Origin: GCA-2687025 sp964473525
GTDB lineage: Bacteria; Poribacteria; WGA-4E; GCA-2687025
Length of the DNA: 64,000 bases
Reading direction: 5' to 3'
Assembly: GCA_964473525.1 (NCBI GenBank)
Contig: CAYYPK010000008.1
Span: 160,818-224,817, forward strand
Shown piece after piece: positions 1-9,478 of this stretch. The notes under the pieces were generated by a model. That model ran no database searches, was not told the origin of the DNA, and saw only the letters and a list, made by a program, of their open reading frames with translations. The stretch's first letter is position 1. Every line of letters begins with the position of its first letter. The position numbers and the translations under genes are program-made.

Positions 1-1
1 C

Positions 2-3000
2 GCCGTTGCTCCACTGGCGGCAAACCCGGGACAGGAGGTCACCCTCCTGCAAGGGTTCCTGTACGACCCGCTGACCGACCCACCGGCGAAGGCCGAGGCA
101 TTCGATGGGAACGTCACTATCACCGTCAAATACCCGAACAACCTGGACTCCGTTCCCGGGAACGACCTACGGCCTACAGTCAGGGGTGGCACGGTCTTCG
201 GCGGGGAGTACGGGGATGTGCCGTTCACTGTGCCCGCTGGCGTGGAGCCTGGCGAGGCGGCGGCGCGGCTCTTCGCGCAGTCAGGGGACATCACGGCGAT
301 TGGCGGCGCGCGGTTTTCAGTGCGCCAGTCGAGGATCAACAGCCTGACGCACCGCAGGTCCGGGGAGTTCCTGATCGTCGAGGCGGAACTGGCGAACCCA
401 AGCGGCATAGTCGGCGTGCAGAGGGTCGATCTGGTCTGGCGCAACAACAGGGACTTCAAGCGCATCGACACCCCCATGGAGCACCTGGGGGCTCTGAAGT
501 ACCGGAACGCGGAACCGATCCCCCTGCCCGGCCTGGGTCGACGGATCATGTACACGCTCGTCGTTACGGATCGAACGGGTTCGGTGGTGGAGTCCGACGA
601 GCGGACGTTCCAGATGCCGCTCGGGCCAGACCTCGCCATCCTCGAGATCGGTCGCACGCGCATCCCGGAGATGTCCTACGGGTATGAGCAGGAGATCGAC
701 AAGTGGGCGTTCCGAGTCGTCGTCGTGAACCGAGGTGACCTGCAGCCGGAGGTCGCGGCGGAAGTAATCGTGGCCGAGGGCGACGCTGACGTCGACGGCA
801 ACTGGCGACTGGACGAGGAGGCAGACATCCTGTCGCGGGCCTTCGTCGAACTCGACGACTGGACGACGGGCCTGCCAGCGACTGGCGAATTCCAGCGCGC
901 CACGGTCATCTTGCCGGTGGACCCGCCACTGGTCGCGGGCGTGCACGAGATCACGGTGTGGATTGATCCGGCGTCTCCGACCGAACCCGACGACGACGAC
1001 ATTCTTGGTCGCGTCGGCGAATCGAAGGAATTCAACAACCGCACGCGCAAGCCGTTCGCAATCAACAACTTCACGATAGGCGACGCGCCCACCACGGCCT
1101 ATAGCCTCGACCGTACCCTGGAAATGGAAGTGCCGGGTGGCGCGGCGGAACCGACGACGCTGTCTATATCGCTCGACCGCTTGCCGGACGAGGAGCGCTT
1201 CGGGAAGCCCGAGTCCCCCTACACGACCGTGCCGTACCTTCGCCTGACGAGCGCGACGGAGACGGCGTTCCGTCTCGACCTTCAGTCGGGTGAGACGGAG
1301 CTAAACGAACCCGCGCATCTGGAGATCAACTTCGACTTCGCCACGCTACGCGAAGAGGCGGTGGCCGACCTGGACACGGGCGCGACGGGCGCCGCGAGGC
1401 TAGCGCTGGAAAGGCGGGCCGCCAACGCGGCGTTGGCCCGCCTCGGCATCTACGAATGGCTGGACGAAGAGGAGTCGTGGCGTCGACTGGACTCGAAGGT
1501 CAAGGCCGACGAGAACGGCGACCCGTTGGAATCGCTCCACGTGACGCCGCCGGTGTCTGGAGCGGGCGGCGAGCATCAGCTGAAGTTCCAGGAGATATCC
1601 GTCGACCAGACGACCGGGCCGTCGGGTGAGTGGGTCGTCTTCTTCGTGGCGCCCACCACGTACGAGGTGCTGTTCCTTGCGGAGGGGGCGAATTCCTATC
1701 AGCGCCTGACGGCGCTTGGGAACCTGGATGAGCCGTACGCCGACGCCTCCGTGGCGTTACGTCGTCTCGTTGTGAAGAATGGCGACCCGCTCGCGCTCGG
1801 GACTGAGGGGTCGCCTCCCGCCAAGCTGGGAGAAACGCTGGGGTTCACAACGGCGCCATCTGAGGAGGGAGTCGTCACCGTCACGCGCACGTGGACCTCC
1901 AACGCGGGAGACGGAACGGCAGAGGTGTCGCTCCGCGCGAGTGTCACCCTTGACGACGCCCCCTACGGCGAATGGGTGCTGATGGTCACGGACAACCAGC
2001 GGTACGAGCTCAGGACCGCTACCGGCACGCCCGTGTTGAACGCGGCCGGGGCCACAATACGCGGGGCAGTGAACGGGCCGGACCTGATCCTCGCGCGCGA
2101 GGGGCTCATAACGCGCGTCCTGGAGGGGTCGCGAGCGTTCCAGTTTGGCGACACGTTCCGGGTCCGTGTCGGCCGGGTCATGACGGCGGAAGTCGACACG
2201 CCCCGCATGGGAACCTACACCTTGCTACGCGACATCGACGCGACCCCACCGACGGTGCAAGTGTTCGTCAACGACCTGGCGCCGCAGAGCGGCGAGGTGA
2301 TCCCGCCGCGGCCGACGATGACGCTGCTGCTCAGCGACCCCAACGGCATCGACGCCAGGTCGTTCCGTTTCGAGCGGCAGAAGCTGGGCGAGACGGAGAT
2401 GGAGGAGGTGGATCCATCGACGTTCACTCTGAACCCCAGGCCGGTAGACCAGATGTCGGTCAGCCATCGGCCCATCCTGTTCGTCGGCACGTATCTCATG
2501 CGCGTCCACATCACGGACCTCGCTGGCGTGTCGGCGGAAAGTCTGCAGGGGCCGTTCGAGGAGTTTGTCTTCCTGGTGGAGGAGGATCCAGACCTCGAAC
2601 CACCGACGTTCACGCTCAGCTACGAGAACGGCGTCATTGGGGACGGGCAGATGCTCACCGAAACGCCTCAGCAGTTGACGCTGCACGTGCAAGACAGCCA
2701 CGCCCTGGCCATGGACGAGCTCGCCATCACGGTCGGCCACGTCGGCGTGCCTCCCGAGGAGATCGAGCCCGCCGAGATCACGTTTGACCGACTGGCCCCC
2801 TCGACCGCGACGGCGACCTGGCCGGCGGACCTGACGAACGGTGAGTACGAAATCCAGGCGAGCATTGCCGACACGAGCACGAACGTTGGATTCCTCGGAG
2901 CTGGCGAGGATACGCCGTTCCGCATGACCATCGACGAGCCGGTGCACTTCGAGGGGCTCGTGCTGAACGCGCCTAACCCGTTCAGTCCCTTCGACCCGGT

Positions 3001-3268
3001 AACGCGCGGCACGTTCTTTACGTACAATCTTAGCCAGCCCGCCGAGGAGGTCTCCATACGCGTCTACACGGTGGCCGGGCGTCTTGCGCGCGTACTGGAA
3101 GACGCGTCCGCGGAGCGCGGCTACAACGAGACCTACTGGGACGGCCGCGACGATGACGGCTCCCTGCTCTCCAACGGCGTGTACTTCTACAAGGTGCGCA
3201 CGGAGTCCGTATATCTCGACGCGGAGAGGACCGAGGAGCGCGTTGGGAAGCTCGTCATCCTGCGTTAG
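2..3268 (+). CDS. C-terminal part of a large secreted surface protein with CARDB-like and FlgD-like domains (5' end outside window)
   Basis: The frame is open from the left edge, so this is the last 1088 or so residues of a longer protein; the GTG at 218 is not a believable start. Residues about 210-365 look like a CARDB adhesion-type fold: they begin DLAILEIG and end with a D/E-rich loop and EFNNRT. Several Ig-like stretches follow, including DPNGIDARSF and ITDLAGVSAES. The last 107 residues form a FlgD-like/T9SS-type C-terminal domain with APNPFSPF, FTYNLSQP, VYTVAGRL, WDGRDDDG and NGVYFYKV. In known families this ending marks proteins exported and held at the cell surface. I infer a surface protein whose enzymatic or binding domain lies upstream; a C25-type peptidase or an adhesin would fit, but nothing in the window decides it. 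Confidence 0.8.
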   Translation, partial: AVAPLAANPGQEVTLLQGFLYDPLTDPPAKAEAFDGNVTITVKYPNNLDSVPGNDLRPTVRGGTVFGGEYGDVPFTVPAGVEPGEAAARLFAQSGDITAIGGARFSVRQSRINSLTHRRSGEFLIVEAELANPSGIVGVQRVDLVWRNNRDFKRIDTPMEHLGALKYRNAEPIPLPGLGRRIMYTLVVTDRTGSVVESDERTFQMPLGPDLAILEIGRTRIPEMSYGYEQEIDKWAFRVVVVNRGDLQPEVAAEVIVAEGDADVDGNWRLDEEADILSRAFVELDDWTTGLPATGEFQRATVILPVDPPLVAGVHEITVWIDPASPTEPDDDDILGRVGESKEFNNRTRKPFAINNFTIGDAPTTAYSLDRTLEMEVPGGAAEPTTLSISLDRLPDEERFGKPESPYTTVPYLRLTSATETAFRLDLQSGETELNEPAHLEINFDFATLREEAVADLDTGATGAARLALERRAANAALARLGIYEWLDEEESWRRLDSKVKADENGDPLESLHVTPPVSGAGGEHQLKFQEISVDQTTGPSGEWVVFFVAPTTYEVLFLAEGANSYQRLTALGNLDEPYADASVALRRLVVKNGDPLALGTEGSPPAKLGETLGFTTAPSEEGVVTVTRTWTSNAGDGTAEVSLRASVTLDDAPYGEWVLMVTDNQRYELRTATGTPVLNAAGATIRGAVNGPDLILAREGLITRVLEGSRAFQFGDTFRVRVGRVMTAEVDTPRMGTYTLLRDIDATPPTVQVFVNDLAPQSGEVIPPRPTMTLLLSDPNGIDARSFRFERQKLGETEMEEVDPSTFTLNPRPVDQMSVSHRPILFVGTYLMRVHITDLAGVSAESLQGPFEEFVFLVEEDPDLEPPTFTLSYENGVIGDGQMLTETPQQLTLHVQDSHALAMDELAITVGHVGVPPEEIEPAEITFDRLAPSTATATWPADLTNGEYEIQASIADTSTNVGFLGAGEDTPFRMTIDEPVHFEGLVLNAPNPFSPFDPVTRGTFFTYNLSQPAEEVSIRVYTVAGRLARVLEDASAERGYNETYWDGRDDDGSLLSNGVYFYKVRTESVYLDAERTEERVGKLVILR

Positions 3269-3350
3269 GCGCACGGCGGTTCGGCCCTTGTAACGCGAAC
3301 ACCGGCGCCCGATCATCATCGACGCGCCCGACGTATCCTTGGGATCCACC

Positions 3351-4391
3351 ATGACGGACACAGGCCGCCCCGCGGGATCGACGACAGAGCTGGAGATGCC
3401 AGCCGGGGGCCGCGTGCTAGTGCTCGGCGATGTCATACTCGACTCGTACCTACGCGGGCAGGTGACGCGCATATCGGCCGAGGCGCCGGTGCCCATCCTC
3501 GAGGTCGACTCCGAGGAGTACCTGCTGGGCGGGGCCGCGAACGTCGCCGCGAACCTCGCGTCCCTCGGGGCGTCGTGCGACCTGATAGGGGTCGTCGGAG
3601 ACGATGCGCCGGGGCGTGAGTTCCGAAAGCTACTAGCTCGCATGGGCGTGTCCGACGAGAGCCTCGTCACGGATCCGTCACGACCGACGAGCCACAAGAC
3701 CCGGGTCGTGGCGCGAAACCAGCAGATGGTCCGACTGGACCGCGAAAGCCGAACACCCGTCGGTGAAGCGACGCGAGACTTGGCGCTTGATCGACTGCGA
3801 GACCGCATCCGGTTCGCCGACTCCATCATCATCGAAGATTACGACAAGGGACTGTTAGACGAGGGGCTCATCGTCGCGGCGCGCGATATGGCGCGCGAAC
3901 GTGGCATCCCCGTCGTGGTGGACCCAAAGCTGGAGAACTTCTGGCACTACGGGGGCGTGACATGCGTCACGCCGAACGTTCACGAGGCGGGGGCCGCGGC
4001 GGAGCATCGCATTTCGACCTCGGCCGACCTGCGGGCGGTCGGCGCCCGGCTGCTGCGGGAATTGGCGCTGGATCACCTCCTCATCACCCGTGGCGCGGAC
4101 GGCATGGCTCTCTTCGAACGCGACGGAGCCGACGTGACGCTGACGCACGTGCCCGCTGTCGCTCGGGAAGTGTTCGACGTGACGGGAGCCGGAGACACGG
4201 TCGTCGCGGTCTACTCCCTCGCGCTCGCCACGGGCATGGCGCCGGTGAACGCGGCGCGCCTGGCGAACTACGCGGGCGGCCTCGTCGTAGGTCATGTCGG
4301 GTGCGCGTCCGTCGACCGCGTGGAACTCGCGGACGCAGTCGAACGCAACGCCGTCGCGGACATGGCGCACGTGCGCGTCGAGACGGTGTAG
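3351..4391 (+). CDS. rfaE1: D-glycero-beta-D-manno-heptose-7-phosphate kinase-like PfkB kinase (RfaE1/HldA type)
   Basis: A PfkB/ribokinase-family sugar kinase of 346 residues, close to the kinase half of HldE. It begins VLVLGDVILDSYLRG and has EAPVPILE followed by GGAANVAANLASLGA. IIIEDYDKGLL lies mid-chain, and the PfkB C-terminal signature FDVTGAGDTVVA carries the catalytic Asp. RfaE1 phosphorylates heptose 7-phosphate at C1 on the way to ADP-heptose for lipopolysaccharide core. The cytidylyl/adenylyltransferase half found in fused HldE is absent, so this is the stand-alone kinase form. I chose ATG 3351 over TTG 3339 because the homologous part starts well downstream of both and ATG is the stronger codon. 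The stop abuts the ATG of the flippase gene, indicating one operon. Substrate specificity among PfkB sugars is inferred. Confidence 0.85.
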   Translation: MTDTGRPAGSTTELEMPAGGRVLVLGDVILDSYLRGQVTRISAEAPVPILEVDSEEYLLGGAANVAANLASLGASCDLIGVVGDDAPGREFRKLLARMGVSDESLVTDPSRPTSHKTRVVARNQQMVRLDRESRTPVGEATRDLALDRLRDRIRFADSIIIEDYDKGLLDEGLIVAARDMARERGIPVVVDPKLENFWHYGGVTCVTPNVHEAGAAAEHRISTSADLRAVGARLLRELALDHLLITRGADGMALFERDGADVTLTHVPAVAREVFDVTGAGDTVVAVYSLALATGMAPVNAARLANYAGGLVVGHVGCASVDRVELADAVERNAVADMAHVRVETV

Positions 4392-5888
4392 ATGTCCGAC
4401 GGCAGCGAGACAGCCGGCCGACCTTCCATCCTCCGAAACGCCACGGTACTTCTGCAGGCGCACCTCGTCAGTCGCGCGCTCGCGCTCGTGGCCTTTCTCG
4501 TGCTCCCGCGCTACGTAGCCCCTGCGGAGCTGGGGTTCTACTTCGTCGCCATCGCCGTCACGAACGTGCTTGGTTCGCTCGCGGAATTCGGAACGCGCGA
4601 CCCCCTCGTCAGGGAGTTGCACCTGCGCCCAGGGGACGCGGCGAGAACACTCGGGGTTGCGTTTGGAATACGCGCTTCGTTCGGGCTCGGCATCCTCGGG
4701 GCTTGCTGGGTCGTCATCGAGATTCGCGGCTACGGGGCGTCCCTCGCAACGATGATCTGGTTGCTTGCCGGCGCCGAGGTCGGGAATGGGATCGCGCGCG
4801 TCTTCCACATGGTGTTCCGCGCGCGCGAGCGCCTTGGATACGAGTCCGCGCTCGTGTTCATGGAGCGCGCGATGACGCTCGTGGTCGGGACAGTCTTGGT
4901 GATGGCGGGTGTCGGCGGCCTCAGGCTCTTCTGCCTTGTTGCCCTGTTGGCGGGGGCGACGAATATGGTCGTGGCTGGGCTGCTCGCGTCAGGGCGTTTC
5001 GTCCGAATGGCCCCGCAGTTCGCGCTGTCCGCTTGGGGGCCGTTCCTCGCCCTGTCCGCCCCGTTCGCCGTCGCGAACGTCCTGAACCTCGCGTACCTGC
5101 GCGCGGATCAGATTCTGCTGGAGGAGTGGGGGTCTGGCGGCTTCGAGGCGGTTGCCTGGTACACCTTCGGGTACACCTGGGTCGCGGCGCTGGGCACCTT
5201 CCCGGGAGCGCTCATGGGAGCGGCGTTCCCCCGCTTTGCGTCCCTAACACAGACCGGCGGCAGCGACGCCACGCGCGGCAAGTTGGCGAATCTCTACACG
5301 CAGACATGGAAGGTCGTCCTCGCTACGGGCGTACCAGCGGCGCTGTTTATCGCCATCTGCGGTGGCAGGCTCACGCGCGCGTTATATCCCACGGACATCT
5401 ACCCGCCTGGGACCATCGACGCGTCCTTCCGGGCGATGGCTCTGTACGCCGCGCTCCTGTTCCCGGCGACGATCATCTCACACAGCCTGCGGGCCGCGAA
5501 CCGGTGGAAGGCTGTCATCGTGCTGGTGTGTGTTGCGTTGGTCGTGAACGTCGGGGCGAACGCGTGGGCGATGCCACGGTACGGCCACGTCGGGGCGGCG
5601 TGGGCCCGAGGCGCCAGTGAACTCGTGTACGTAGGTCTGGGCGTGGGGTACAGTCTGCGACATCTCAGCCGCCTGTCGGAATACCGATTCCTACCGCGCC
5701 TCGCCGCCGCGTGTCTCGGTCTCGCTGGTGTGCTGTTGGCGCTCGCTGGACAGCCCCTGTGGATGCAGATGTCCGCGGGCGCGGCGGCGTACGTCGCCCT
5801 GGTCCTTCTGTTCCGCCCGCTGCGCAGAGCGGACCTGAACTTCGGGGGATCGGATCGTCCGTCGGACAGAGGCGCATCGCGGACCTGA
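4392..5888 (+). CDS. Polysaccharide/O-antigen flippase-like membrane protein (MOP superfamily)
   Basis: A 498-residue, strongly hydrophobic protein with about 12-14 predicted membrane helices. It looks like Wzx-type flippases of the MATE/MOP superfamily: an N-terminal helix pair with AHLVSRALALVAFLVLPR, then repeated blocks such as LSAPFAVANVLNLAYLRADQILL and FPATIISHSLRAANRWK in the second half. Such proteins move lipid-linked glycan units across the inner membrane. The ATG follows directly on the stop of the heptose-type kinase (no gap), so the two are probably co-translated, which supports a role in building surface glycans. The next gene is on the opposite strand and converges 16 nt away. 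The exact lipid-linked substrate cannot be told. Confidence 0.85.
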   Translation: MSDGSETAGRPSILRNATVLLQAHLVSRALALVAFLVLPRYVAPAELGFYFVAIAVTNVLGSLAEFGTRDPLVRELHLRPGDAARTLGVAFGIRASFGLGILGACWVVIEIRGYGASLATMIWLLAGAEVGNGIARVFHMVFRARERLGYESALVFMERAMTLVVGTVLVMAGVGGLRLFCLVALLAGATNMVVAGLLASGRFVRMAPQFALSAWGPFLALSAPFAVANVLNLAYLRADQILLEEWGSGGFEAVAWYTFGYTWVAALGTFPGALMGAAFPRFASLTQTGGSDATRGKLANLYTQTWKVVLATGVPAALFIAICGGRLTRALYPTDIYPPGTIDASFRAMALYAALLFPATIISHSLRAANRWKAVIVLVCVALVVNVGANAWAMPRYGHVGAAWARGASELVYVGLGVGYSLRHLSRLSEYRFLPRLAAACLGLAGVLLALAGQPLWMQMSAGAAAYVALVLLFRPLRRADLNFGGSDRPSDRGASRT

Positions 5889-5904
5889 TGGTGGGAGCGA
5901 CCCT

Positions 5905-7683
5905 CTACGGCCGGGCGTCGAGCTCCGTCCTGCGACTCTCCATGCCGCGCAGCAACCTGACGAGGTCGGTCGGCTTCGTCGCTGACGCGCGCGGGTCCGC
6001 ATCGCCGCGCTCGAATCCCGTCGCCTCCTGGAACGCGGCGACTGACGGATACTCAGCGTGTCCCGGCCGCCACGGGACACCGAGGAGGAAACGGGTCGGG
6101 TCGGTCGACTCGGTGTAGACGTTCCCCGTGATGACCATCCCCTGCTGGGTGGGATCGTAGAGCTGCTCATCCGTGTCCTGGAGATGCTGCTCGTAGGCGT
6201 CCGCCGTCGCGAAGCGTTCGCGTTCGGCAGGATGCCAACCGAAGAAGGCGTTGTCGTACCACAGCGCCAACTGGTAGCCCTCGTTGCGGTCGAGCGTGTT
6301 CCCCGTGATCCGGTGACCCCGGTTGTAGAACGGCACGCCGTCCAACACGCGCGGCCCCTGCTCGCGTAGCGTGATGCCGTCCTTGTTCTCGTAGAGCGCG
6401 TTCCCGGCGATGGCGCAGTCCATGGACTCGGCGATCTGGATGCCGCCGACCGCCCAGTTCGTCTCCTCCACCTGTATCCCACGCCCTACGCCGTTCCCGA
6501 GGAACCAACTGTCTTCGACGGTGATGTCGTGGCTGATTTCGATGAAGACGCCGCTCTGCTCGTTGTTCACGAAGCCGCAGCCGGTGATGAGGACGTTCGC
6601 CACGTCAATGTCCAGCCAGAGCCCGGGGCCGCCGTTGCCCCAGAACATGCAGTCGCGGAACACGCCGCCGTCCACGCGCGCCATCTTGAATCCGCCGGCC
6701 TCCCATTGACGGTTGATCGGCTTCCATGAGTTGCCCTGCCACAGGCAGTCCTCGTTGAGGAAGCCGTCGCCGCCTGCCCCGCCGCCGACATGACCGTTGT
6801 CGCGCACTACGCACTCGCGCATGACGCCGCTCACAGACACGCCGCCGCCCGACATCTGCTCAATGCGGCACCGCTCAAGGACGTTGTCGGCGCCGTGGAG
6901 CCACACGGCGCCGCGCTGGGGAAACGACGCGCCGTACCGGAACGTGAACCCGCGAACGTGCACATCGTGGACGCCTTCGCGGTTCATCCACGGGTTCGTC
7001 CCGAAGATGAGGCCGCGCGACGACGCCTCCATCACGACGCCGTCCGAGTTCGGATCGGCGCCGTCGGCGAGCAGCGCGTACAGGTACCCGTTGTCGGTGT
7101 CGGCAGTGAACGCCCCGGCCCATGTCGAGGGGTCGTCCCACACGGGCATGGCGCGTCCGTCTTCTGCGCCTTCGAGCGCTGGCCACGCCGCCCGCAGATC
7201 GTCCAGCGAGCTCACGGCAGCCAGTTGGCGCCCCGAGGCGATCACCTGCTCGGCGCGCCCCCACACGGGAGCGTCGTCAGGGTGGTGCTCGATCGGAACC
7301 CCGTCAGCCGTGTGGTTGATGATGAATCTGTGGGGCCATGGCGCGCTGTAGATGGGCTCTTCACCGGACACGCGTTCCCAGCCCGTGAGCACATCCGCGC
7401 CGGTCAGAACGACGCCGGATTCTGCCCGAAACGTGATGGGCCGGTCGGCTTCGCCGCTGTGCTCGAGGATAACCGCCTCGCGGTAGACGCCGGGCATCAC
7501 TCTGACGGTGTCGCCCGCTCGCGCGACGTCAGCCGCGTGCTGGATCGTGCGGAACGGACGGGCGCGCGAGCCGTCGTTGGCGTCGTCCGCCACTTTCGAG
7601 CGCATGTCGACGACGTATTCCGTCGCGGTGGCCGAGCCGACTGCGAGGCACAACAGCAAGGTACTGAGAGTGGTTCTCGACAC
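5905..7683 (-). CDS. Secreted right-handed parallel beta-helix protein (DUF1565/NosD/pectate lyase-like)
   Basis: 592 residues from a GTG start, with a signal peptide (TTLSTLLLCLAVGSATA). Right after it comes the typical opening of secreted beta-helix proteins: DDANDGSRARPFRTIQHA, then AGDTVRVMPGVYREAV. The middle and C-terminal parts show recurring beta-helix rungs (VLERCRIEQMSGGGVSV, NVLITGCGFVNNEQSGV, ITVEDSWFLGNGVGRGI, AIAGNALYENKDGI). Proteins of this fold bind or cleave polysaccharides outside the cytoplasm. No catalytic residues can be assigned by eye, so lyase activity is only a possibility. The gene lies 43 nt downstream of a TPR lipoprotein gene on the same strand and is probably co-transcribed with it. 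Confidence 0.8.
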   Translation of the reverse strand: MSRTTLSTLLLCLAVGSATATEYVVDMRSKVADDANDGSRARPFRTIQHAADVARAGDTVRVMPGVYREAVILEHSGEADRPITFRAESGVVLTGADVLTGWERVSGEEPIYSAPWPHRFIINHTADGVPIEHHPDDAPVWGRAEQVIASGRQLAAVSSLDDLRAAWPALEGAEDGRAMPVWDDPSTWAGAFTADTDNGYLYALLADGADPNSDGVVMEASSRGLIFGTNPWMNREGVHDVHVRGFTFRYGASFPQRGAVWLHGADNVLERCRIEQMSGGGVSVSGVMRECVVRDNGHVGGGAGGDGFLNEDCLWQGNSWKPINRQWEAGGFKMARVDGGVFRDCMFWGNGGPGLWLDIDVANVLITGCGFVNNEQSGVFIEISHDITVEDSWFLGNGVGRGIQVEETNWAVGGIQIAESMDCAIAGNALYENKDGITLREQGPRVLDGVPFYNRGHRITGNTLDRNEGYQLALWYDNAFFGWHPAERERFATADAYEQHLQDTDEQLYDPTQQGMVITGNVYTESTDPTRFLLGVPWRPGHAEYPSVAAFQEATGFERGDADPRASATKPTDLVRLLRGMESRRTELDARP

Positions 7684-7726
7684 CCGTGGGCTCCCATGGC
7701 TCCGGCGTCTCGCATGGCCGCAGCGA

Positions 7727-9007
7727 CTAACGCGGCGGCTGCGTCCGCTGTTGTATCAGCGGGTCGTCGGGAAACTGTCGCTCCGCCTTCTCGAACACTT
7801 CGGCCGCCTTGTCCGGTTCGCCCGCGTCGAGATACTGCTGACCGAGTTCCATGTAGCGCCACGCCATCCAGTTGGACGACTGCTCCGCGTAGTCGTCGAA
7901 GTCCTGTAGTCCGCGATACGGCTCCCCTGTGACGTTCTCGAATTCGGCAGCCATAGCGCGGTATTGGTTCAGAGCCTTCTGGTGCTTCTTCACAGGCTCA
8001 GGCGTCTCTGGAGCCGGCCCTGTCGCGTCCGGGGCATGAAGGCGAGGCGAGGGATCTTCCCCAGGACTTGCCGTGCTGGGCACCGGTGGGGGAGTCGGCA
8101 TTTCGGGCGCGTCGGTTGCATCGCTCCGTTGGGCTGGCGCGATGGGCTGTACGCCGGTGCCGGTCTCGAGGTAATGGACGGCGAGGAGGAGACCGCGGTG
8201 CCCCGGGTCCGCCTTGAGGCCCTTCTCGTAATAGGAGGCCGCCGTGTCCGGGTCGCCCAGCCGTTCATAGGCCCGACCCATGTAGGCATAGCCCGCTCCA
8301 CGGTCAGGATACGCCTCGAGAAGCCGGTCAGCGTACTCTATGCTCTCGAACGGCTGCTCCATCGCCGTGCCCCCGGCTAAGTTCGATAGAGCCTGTCGAT
8401 TGGCTGGATCTATCTCCAAGACAGCGAGGAACGCCGCCTGCCGCTCGTTTCGCCGAGCGATAGGCAGCTCCCCTGCCCACAGAACCAGTGCCTCCACCGA
8501 GCGTGGATCTCTCCGTAGCACTGCTTCCGCGTGGTGGAGAGCCCACTTCTGGCTACCGCCCTCGACAGCCCAGTACTTCGCGGCCTCCAACTCCGTCATA
8601 CCTTCGGTCATCACCGCGTCCATCAGAGCGTCGGGCTCCGTGACGTGGTTGCCTGGAATGCTGTAATGCCGAAGCAGAAGGTCGAGCTTCTCGTCCTTAC
8701 TCAGGGACGGGTCGTAGACAGACTCCTCAATCGGTCGCCGCATCCTCGCCTCGATCTCTGCGTCCGGCAACTGCCCTGTACCGTGGTCCTCTGGATCCAC
8801 CAGCGACGCAACGGGGTCTACATCGTTTCCCTGCTCGTCTCCGGTGGTGGTGCCCTCCCTTGACGCCCGGGCCTTGGGCGGCTCGCCTGTGTCCCCGACG
8901 ACCGGGGCTGCGGCATCGTCGGCTGCGGGCCGCTCGCGAGGCCCGCAGCCAGCCAGCGTCAGTCCAACGACGCACGTTACGACCAGATACACGCTGTTGC
9001 GACCCAC
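7727..9007 (-). CDS. TPR-repeat lipoprotein
   Basis: 426 residues from GTG 9007. The N-terminus is a lipoprotein signal (VTCVVGLTLAGC; lipobox LAGC, lipidated Cys at residue 21), followed by a low-complexity linker rich in A, D and P. TPR-like helices are visible around residues 140-290 (EPAN-type units, GYAYMGRAYERLGDPDTA, SYYEKGLKADPGHRGLL). A second group lies at the C-terminus (MELGQQYLDAGEPDKAAEVF), separated by a Pro/Ser/Thr-rich stretch. TPR lipoproteins usually act as scaffolds at the outer or inner membrane. Client proteins are unknown; the beta-helix gene immediately downstream is the obvious neighbour. Not assignable to a named family. Confidence 0.8.
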   Translation of the reverse strand: MGRNSVYLVVTCVVGLTLAGCGPRERPAADDAAAPVVGDTGEPPKARASREGTTTGDEQGNDVDPVASLVDPEDHGTGQLPDAEIEARMRRPIEESVYDPSLSKDEKLDLLLRHYSIPGNHVTEPDALMDAVMTEGMTELEAAKYWAVEGGSQKWALHHAEAVLRRDPRSVEALVLWAGELPIARRNERQAAFLAVLEIDPANRQALSNLAGGTAMEQPFESIEYADRLLEAYPDRGAGYAYMGRAYERLGDPDTAASYYEKGLKADPGHRGLLLAVHYLETGTGVQPIAPAQRSDATDAPEMPTPPPVPSTASPGEDPSPRLHAPDATGPAPETPEPVKKHQKALNQYRAMAAEFENVTGEPYRGLQDFDDYAEQSSNWMAWRYMELGQQYLDAGEPDKAAEVFEKAERQFPDDPLIQQRTQPPR

Positions 9008-9057
9008 TGGATCGAACCTCTATGGTTATGACGTTACGCTTGATCCTCGCACAGACG

Positions 9058-9441
9058 CTAGTACGGCACTGCGAGGGCGTACGTCAGGTCATATTCCAGA
9101 TTATGGTTGTGCGACCCATCAGTGTATCCGGTCACACCCGGCGGGGGCGCTGCCTGCATGCCGCAGTTGGCGAATGTACAATGGTCGAGGGACACGCCAT
9201 GGCCAATCTCATGGCCAATCACGCTCTTTACGAAGTCTATGTCTTCTGGATTGTCGATGACGTCGGGATCGAACGTGGGAGCCACCGCATCTCTGATCCT
9301 TCTAACGTAGACGTCGATGCGGTACACGGTGTAAGGCACGTAGACCAGTGGGTTCCAGCTGACCGCCGCGCCACACCCAAACCACGCGAGGGCGACCATC
9401 GCGCCAACCATGTAGCACGCGCGCGTCCAGGCCCTGCGCAT
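9058..9441 (-). CDS. Very small metzincin-like zinc metalloprotease candidate with HExxHxxSxxHCx4CxM motif
   Basis: A protein of only 127 residues from ATG 9441 (a TTG at 9462 would add 7). It starts with a signal-like segment, MRRAWTRACYMVGAMVALAW. Its core reads GHEIGHGVSLDHC, then TFAN, then CGM: the pattern HExxHxxSxxHC-x4-CxM. HExxHxxGxxH is the metzincin zinc site, and the added HCx4CxM is known from archaemetzincins, here with Gly replaced by Ser. The upstream helix (IDFVKSVI) and a beta strand (VYRIDVYV) are where a metzincin would have them, but the N-terminal subdomain is very short and the later archaemetzincin cysteines are absent. It could be a minimal exported protease or a remnant. 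The GATase-like gene ends about 37 nt upstream on the same strand. Confidence 0.55.
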   Translation of the reverse strand: MRRAWTRACYMVGAMVALAWFGCGAAVSWNPLVYVPYTVYRIDVYVRRIRDAVAPTFDPDVIDNPEDIDFVKSVIGHEIGHGVSLDHCTFANCGMQAAPPPGVTGYTDGSHNHNLEYDLTYALAVPY

Positions 9442-9478
9442 CTGCGCCAAGTCCAATCTCAACAGATGCCTTTGCGAC

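Noticed and set aside
2225..3832. 535-codon open frame on the minus strand opposite the surface protein and kinase genes
   Set aside because: It is antisense to two clear coding genes, Arg/Val/Asp-rich without domains, and crosses their boundary; typical G+C-rich shadow.
3962..5620. 552-codon plus-strand frame overlapping kinase and flippase
   Set aside because: Very Arg/Gly/Pro-rich with no fold, out of frame with two well-supported proteins.
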